From NCBI RefSeq assembly GCF_010731615.1, contig NZ_AP022618.1, positions 4,464,001 to 4,528,000 on the forward strand: a stretch of DNA of 64,000 nt, read 5' to 3'. The stretch is from Mycolicibacterium insubricum. Its GTDB lineage: Bacteria > Actinomycetota > Actinomycetes > Mycobacteriales > Mycobacteriaceae. Position 1 is the stretch's first letter; each line of letters begins with the position of its first letter. Positions 60,391 to 64,000 of the stretch are shown piece by piece. A program made the position numbers and the translations under genes. The notes beneath the pieces were generated by a model. It was not told the DNA's origin, made no database searches, and was given only the letters and a program-made list of their open reading frames with translations.

Positions 60391-61280
60391 GGCGTATCGC
60401 GGCGGGCCACCTCGGTCGGCCGGGCCGTCCGCCAGTCCTCGACCTCCGGCGGCAGCGCCACCGGGAAGCCGTTCTCGTTGAGGGCGGCCCAGTGCGCGTG
60501 GCCGAGTTCGTGGATGTGGAAGGAGTGCCGCATCGCCTCGGAGAAGCCCATCGCGTCGGTGGCGGCGTTGACCGAATCCTTGACCAGCAGCGCGGCCACC
60601 GTCGGGCGGTCGGCGATGCGCTGGGCGAACTCCAGGGTCTTCTCGGTCAGCTCGTCGGCGGGGAACACCTTGGAGACCATGCCCAGCCGGTAGGCCTCAT
60701 CGGCGTCCAGGGCGTCGCCGGTGAGCAGCAGTTCCTTGGCCTTGCGCGGCCCGAACTCCCACGGGTGGGCGAAATACTCCACACCCGGCATGCCCAGGCG
60801 CACCGCGACCACGTCGGAGAACCGGGCGTCGTCGGCGGCCACGATCAGGTCGCAGGCCCAGATCAGCATCAGCGCGGCGGCGATGGCGTTGCCCTGCACC
60901 TGCGCGATGGTGATCTTGCGCAGGTTGCGCCAGCGCATGGTGTTGTCGTAGTAGTAGTGCCACTCCTGGATCATCAGCTTCTCGGCCATGCCGTCGCGGG
61001 TGGCGCCGTTGCCGGTGAAGCTGGGGTGCAGGCCGGGGCCCGGGGTCCGCTCGGCCAGCGCGGCCTCCGAACCGAGGTCGTGCCCGGCGGAGAAGTTCTT
61101 GCCGCGGGCGGCCAGGATGATCACCCGGACGGTGTCGTCGAACTCGGCGCGTTTGAACGCCTCGTCCAGCTGCACCAGCAGGGTGCGGTTCTGGGCGTTG
61201 TGCGCCTCGGGGCGGTTGAGCCAGATGCGGGCGATGCGCCCGGAATCCAGCGTTTCGTATTCGACGAACTCGGCTGCCAT
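60387..61280 (-). CDS. Enoyl-CoA hydratase/isomerase family protein
   Basis: A 297-residue crotonase with ARIWLNRPEAHNAQN, the oxyanion segments GKNFSAGHDLGSE and VQGNAIAAALMLIWACDLI, and a long insertion (residues 75-110, NGATRDGMAEKLMIQEWHYY) typical of the larger actinobacterial crotonases. The ATG at 61280 is taken as leaderless: TAATGT ends 8 bases before it and TTGACA is 16 bp further upstream. An in-frame ATG at 61292 overlaps the -10 box and is rejected. Its stop overlaps the LCP stop by 4 bases (60387-60390) on the opposite strand. The substrate is unknown. Confidence 0.88.
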   Translation of the reverse strand: MAAEFVEYETLDSGRIARIWLNRPEAHNAQNRTLLVQLDEAFKRAEFDDTVRVIILAARGKNFSAGHDLGSEAALAERTPGPGLHPSFTGNGATRDGMAEKLMIQEWHYYYDNTMRWRNLRKITIAQVQGNAIAAALMLIWACDLIVAADDARFSDVVAVRLGMPGVEYFAHPWEFGPRKAKELLLTGDALDADEAYRLGMVSKVFPADELTEKTLEFAQRIADRPTVAALLVKDSVNAATDAMGFSEAMRHSFHIHELGHAHWAALNENGFPVALPPEVEDWRTARPTEVARRDTP

Positions 61281-61288
61281 GCCCGCAA

Positions 61289-61316
61289 ACATTACGTCTT
61301 ACCGGCAATGTGTCAA
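61289..61316 (-). promoter_or_regulatory. Promoter of the 60.4-61.3 kb crotonase gene
   Basis: On the minus strand TTGACA (61311-61316) and TAATGT (61289-61294) are 16 bp apart. Both are close to consensus, and the start codon follows the -10 box by 8 bases. It is one of the clearest promoters in the window. Confidence 0.7.
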
Positions 61317-61355
61317 TGCCGGGGTCGTGAAGCCGTGCCGGTCGCGGTGATCGCC

Positions 61356-61361
61356 TATCCT
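61356..61361 (+). promoter_or_regulatory. -10 box of the leaderless small-protein/otsA operon
   Basis: TATCCT ends 6 bases before the ATG at 61368, with no ribosome site between. This supports a leaderless transcript that begins with the 54-residue gene and continues into otsA. Confidence 0.5.
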
Positions 61362-61367
61362 GGACAA

Positions 61368-61532
61368 ATGGCCGCCAATACTTCGCCCGCCGACCTCGAC
61401 CACGTCGAGCCGGTCGCCGACAACACCGCCAGCCAGGCCCGACGGGTCGTCGCCGCGTACGCGACCGACGCCGACGAGTGCCGGGTCTTCCTGTCCATGC
61501 TCGGAATCGGCCCGGCCAAAACCGAGGTCTGA
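61368..61532 (+). CDS. 54-residue protein upstream of otsA
   Basis: A small acidic protein, with [20 protein letters not shown] and [14 protein letters not shown] as its core. It is probably leaderless. Its stop lies 2 bases before the otsA GTG, so the two are co-transcribed. A short gene stands at the same place before otsA in M. tuberculosis (Rv3489, from memory). It has no membrane span or known motif. It could aid otsA translation or act with the enzyme; the role is unknown. Confidence 0.7.
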   Translation: MAANTSPADLDHVEPVADNTASQARRVVAAYATDADECRVFLSMLGIGPAKTEV

Positions 61533-61534
61533 CC

Positions 61535-62998
61535 GTGTCGGGAGCGACCGCTGAGTTCGTGGTGGTCGCCAACCGGCTGCCGGTCGACCAGGTCGTCGCC
61601 GACGACGGGTCCACCGGCTGGACCCGCAGCCCGGGTGGGCTGGTCACCGCGCTGGAACCGCTGCTGCGCAAACGCAGCGGCGCCTGGATCGGCTGGCCCG
61701 GTGTCGCCGCGACCGACACCGCGAAAATTGACGAATCGGTCAACCTCGACGGCATCGAGATGGTGCCGGTGCGTCTGGACGACGGCGACGTCGCCGACTA
61801 TTACGAGGGTTTCTCCAACGCCACCCTGTGGCCGCTGTATCACGACGTCGTCGTCAAACCCGAGTACCACCGGCACTGGTGGGATCGCTACGTCCGGGTG
61901 AATCACCGCTTCGCCGAGGCCGCCGCGCGGATCGCCGGCTACGGCGCCACCGTCTGGGTGCAGGACTACCAGTTGCAGCTGGTGCCGCGGCTGCTGCGGG
62001 AGTTGCGGCCCGATCTGCGGATCGGCTTCTTCATGCACATCCCGTTCCCGCCGGTCGAGCTGTTCATGCAACTGCCGTGGCGCACCGAGATCATCGAGGG
62101 CCTGCTCGGCGCGGACCTGGTCGGCTTCCACCTGCCCGGCGGGGCGCAGAACTTCATGCAGTTGGCCCGACGACTGCTCGGTGTGCCGACCTCGCGCGGG
62201 GCGGTCGGCGTGCGCGGGCGGTACGGGGAGATCGACTACTGGACGCGGACCGTGCGGGTCGGCGCCTTCCCGATTTCCATCGACGCCGCCGAACTCGACG
62301 CGGCGGCCCGGCGCCGCGACATCCGGACCCGGGCCCGGGCGCTGCGCGCCGAACTGGGCAATCCGTCCAAGATCCTGCTCGGAGTGGATCGGCTGGACTA
62401 CACCAAGGGCATCGATGTGCGGCTGCAGGCGTTCACCGAGCTTTTGGCCGATCACCGGGTCGACCCGGACGACACCGTGCTGATCCAGCTGGCCACCCCC
62501 AGCCGGGAGCGGGTCGACTCCTATCGGCTGCTGCGCGAGGAGATCGAACGTCAGGTCGGCGCCACCAACGGCGAGTTCGGCCGGGTGGCCCACCCGGTCA
62601 TCTCCTATCTGCACCGTCCGGTGCCCCGCGACGAGCTGATCACCTTCTTCGTCGCCGCCGACGTGATGTTGGTGACCGCGTTGCGCGACGGGATGAACTT
62701 GGTGGCCAAGGAGTACGTGGCCTGCCGCAGCGATCTCGGCGGCGCCCTGGTGCTGTCCGAATTCACCGGTGCGGCAGCCGAATTGCATCAGGCCTATCTC
62801 GTGAACCCGCACGATCTGGTGGGGGTGAAGGACGCGATCTGCGCCGCCCTGAACCAGTCGCCGGCCGAGGGCCGGCTACGGATGCGGGCGCTGCGCCGCC
62901 AGGTGCTCACCCACGACGTCGACCTGTGGGCGCGGTCCTTCCTGGACTGCCTGGCCAGCACCCGGACCGGTACGCCGGATCAGACCGGCACGATGTAG
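61535..62998 (+). CDS. otsA: Trehalose-6-phosphate synthase
   Basis: A 487-residue GT20 glycosyltransferase that joins UDP-glucose (or ADP-/GDP-glucose) to glucose-6-phosphate. Motifs are [40 protein letters not shown], the sugar-phosphate segment [30 protein letters not shown] and the nucleotide loop [19 protein letters not shown] at 61535 starts 2 bases after the small gene. Trehalose is central to mycolate transfer and stress tolerance. Its 3' end overlaps a Mce-associated gene on the other strand by 19 bases. Confidence 0.97.
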   Translation: MSGATAEFVVVANRLPVDQVVADDGSTGWTRSPGGLVTALEPLLRKRSGAWIGWPGVAATDTAKIDESVNLDGIEMVPVRLDDGDVADYYEGFSNATLWPLYHDVVVKPEYHRHWWDRYVRVNHRFAEAAARIAGYGATVWVQDYQLQLVPRLLRELRPDLRIGFFMHIPFPPVELFMQLPWRTEIIEGLLGADLVGFHLPGGAQNFMQLARRLLGVPTSRGAVGVRGRYGEIDYWTRTVRVGAFPISIDAAELDAAARRRDIRTRARALRAELGNPSKILLGVDRLDYTKGIDVRLQAFTELLADHRVDPDDTVLIQLATPSRERVDSYRLLREEIERQVGATNGEFGRVAHPVISYLHRPVPRDELITFFVAADVMLVTALRDGMNLVAKEYVACRSDLGGALVLSEFTGAAAELHQAYLVNPHDLVGVKDAICAALNQSPAEGRLRMRALRRQVLTHDVDLWARSFLDCLASTRTGTPDQTGTM

Positions 62999-63474
62999 TT
63001 GATCAGCCAGTGGCCGTCGACGCGGGTGAAGTCGACGCGCAACCGGCTGCCGTCGTACTGGGACTTCTTCGACTTGTCGGTGACGGTGCGGTTCATGAAC
63101 ACCAGCACCGAACCGGTGTCCCGGTGTGCGTCAAGGACTCCCGCGCCGGTGACGGTCACCTGGGTGACCAGCCGTCGTTCCCGGGCCGCCGGGATGATGT
63201 CGGTCTTGGCGCGCTCGGCGAACTCGGTGCGGTACGCCGGGGTGAGCAGCCCCTCGGCCTCGGTCATCGACGCCTCGACGGTCTGGTAGTCGAACCCGAA
63301 CACCTTGGGCACGGCGTCAAAGGCCAACTGCCGCAACTGCGTCCTGCTCAGCTGCGCCGCCTCGGCGGTGCTCAGGTTGTAGTAGCCGGCGCCGGCGAAG
63401 CCGGCCAGCACCACCAGTGCGACGGCCACCACCAACACACCGGCGGTGGCGGCCACCGACCTCGCGCGGCCCAT
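62980..63474 (-). CDS. Mce-associated membrane protein (Rv3492c type)
   Basis: A 164-residue protein with one N-terminal membrane helix at residues 8-31 ([21 protein letters not shown]) and an outer NTF2-like domain ([50 protein letters not shown]). It is coupled to the upstream gene (TGATG). The pair beside otsA is the usual tail of the mce4 operon in mycobacteria; M. tuberculosis Rv3492c is the Omam-type counterpart. It should stabilise the Mce4 complex, which imports sterols. Confidence 0.85.
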   Translation of the reverse strand: MGRARSVAATAGVLVVAVALVVLAGFAGAGYYNLSTAEAAQLSRTQLRQLAFDAVPKVFGFDYQTVEASMTEAEGLLTPAYRTEFAERAKTDIIPAARERRLVTQVTVTGAGVLDAHRDTGSVLVFMNRTVTDKSKKSQYDGSRLRVDFTRVDGHWLINYIVPV

Positions 63475-64000
63475 CAGTTGCCCCCGTCGGGATATTTGAG
63501 GTCGTAGCCGGTCATCACGCCGTCGGCGTCCTCGTGCACGATCACCCGCAGCCGGTAGGCCTGCGACGGTTTGTTGACCCCGTCGATGTCGGTCACCGTG
63601 ACCCGGGCGGCCACCAGCACCGAGGCGTTGTCGGTCGCCTCGTCGATGTCTTCGAGCGCCGCGCCCTTGATCACCACCTCCGAGGTGGCATTGGTGTCGC
63701 GGAACAGCGCCTTGAGGTTGTCCACGTTGTTGGCCTGGTCCAGCTGGGCGCGCAGCGGCCCGCTGGTCGAGGTGACGAACCGGTTGACGCTGGCGTCGAT
63801 GCTGTCGGGGGTGTAGCTGAACATGTTGACCACCACCTGAGTGGCGCCGTCGACGAACCGCTGCTGGCGGGCTGCGACCCGGTCGACGTCGCGCTGGTTG
63901 GCCGTCAGCAATGCCACCGCCGCGGTCAGCGCACCGGCCAGCGCGACGGCGAGCACCGCGGCCAGGGCCAGCACCCGCGCCCGGTTGGCCGGGCGTCGGC
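63474..64000 (-). CDS. Mce-associated membrane protein, partial (Rv3493c type)
   Basis: The gene runs off the right edge. A basic segment (RRPANRARV) precedes the membrane helix (ALAAVLAVALAGALTAAVAL) in an open frame, so the true start lies beyond 64000. The outer part has DGATQVVVNMFSYTPDSIDA and VTDIDGVNKPSQAYRLRVIV, typical of Mce-associated proteins. A GTG at 63974 is an unlikely start because it would remove the basic cytoplasmic end. Confidence 0.82.
   Translation of the reverse strand, partial: RRPANRARVLALAAVLAVALAGALTAAVALLTANQRDVDRVAARQQRFVDGATQVVVNMFSYTPDSIDASVNRFVTSTSGPLRAQLDQANNVDNLKALFRDTNATSEVVIKGAALEDIDEATDNASVLVAARVTVTDIDGVNKPSQAYRLRVIVHEDADGVMTGYDLKYPDGGN

Overview
The window is high-GC DNA from a mycobacterium, most likely an environmental, fast-growing (Mycolicibacterium-type) species. 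The evidence is a complete mce operon, a PhoP/PhoR pair whose PhoP reads almost like the M. tuberculosis protein, the cyp123-cyp51-ferredoxin-adhB neighbourhood, an MspA-family porin-like protein, mycofactocin-type dehydrogenases, and many genes whose start codon lies 6-8 bases after a TANNNT -10 box (leaderless transcripts). All recalled M. tuberculosis comparisons come from memory of the families and were not run as searches.

Layout. (1) 1-16.8 kb: an acyl-CoA catabolic island with four crotonases, three adenylate-forming acyl-CoA synthetases, a CaiB/BaiF CoA transferase, two acyl-CoA dehydrogenases, a thiolase, two SDRs, a flavin monooxygenase and an alpha/beta hydrolase. A GntR/FCD regulator sits in the minus-strand operon, and a strong palindrome lies in the divergent promoter at 10.17-10.20 kb. 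(2) 17.0-18.3 kb: purD. (3) 18.3-29.7 kb: a mce operon (yrbEA, yrbEB, mceA-F, a Mce-associated protein, a secreted DUF3298-like protein, a TetR regulator) behind a clear promoter and a 25-bp palindromic operator. (4) 29.75-43.2 kb: the block matching M. tuberculosis Rv0771-Rv0756c in inverted orientation, with a carboxymuconolactone-decarboxylase-like protein, two dehydrogenases, aldA, a TetR regulator, cyp123, an SDR, cyp51, ferredoxin, a SnoaL-like protein, adhB, a HIT protein, phoR, phoP and a decapeptide-repeat protein. A tRNA-Thr and a Fic protein follow. (5) 44.6-54.9 kb: an apparently complete putrescine-to-succinate cassette (aminobutyraldehyde dehydrogenase, copper amine oxidase, USP, permease, gabT, gabD) divergent from a PucR-type regulator. 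(6) 54.9-60.4 kb: an MspA-family protein, a secreted Pro/Gly-rich protein, a second permease-USP pair and an LCP-family (CpsA-like) protein. (7) 60.4-64 kb: a crotonase, a 54-residue protein, otsA and two Mce-associated proteins. This last block matches the edge of the M. tuberculosis mce4 region, so a mce4 operon is expected just beyond the right end.

The most unusual items are a 98-bp dispersed repeat found twice, once as an in-frame insert in a hydrolase and once against the purD -10 box; a series of palindromic operators, each beside a regulator or divergent promoter; a possible coupled leader ORF in front of the mce operon; and the compact amine-degradation cassette. No CRISPR array, insertion sequence, integrase or phage gene was seen.
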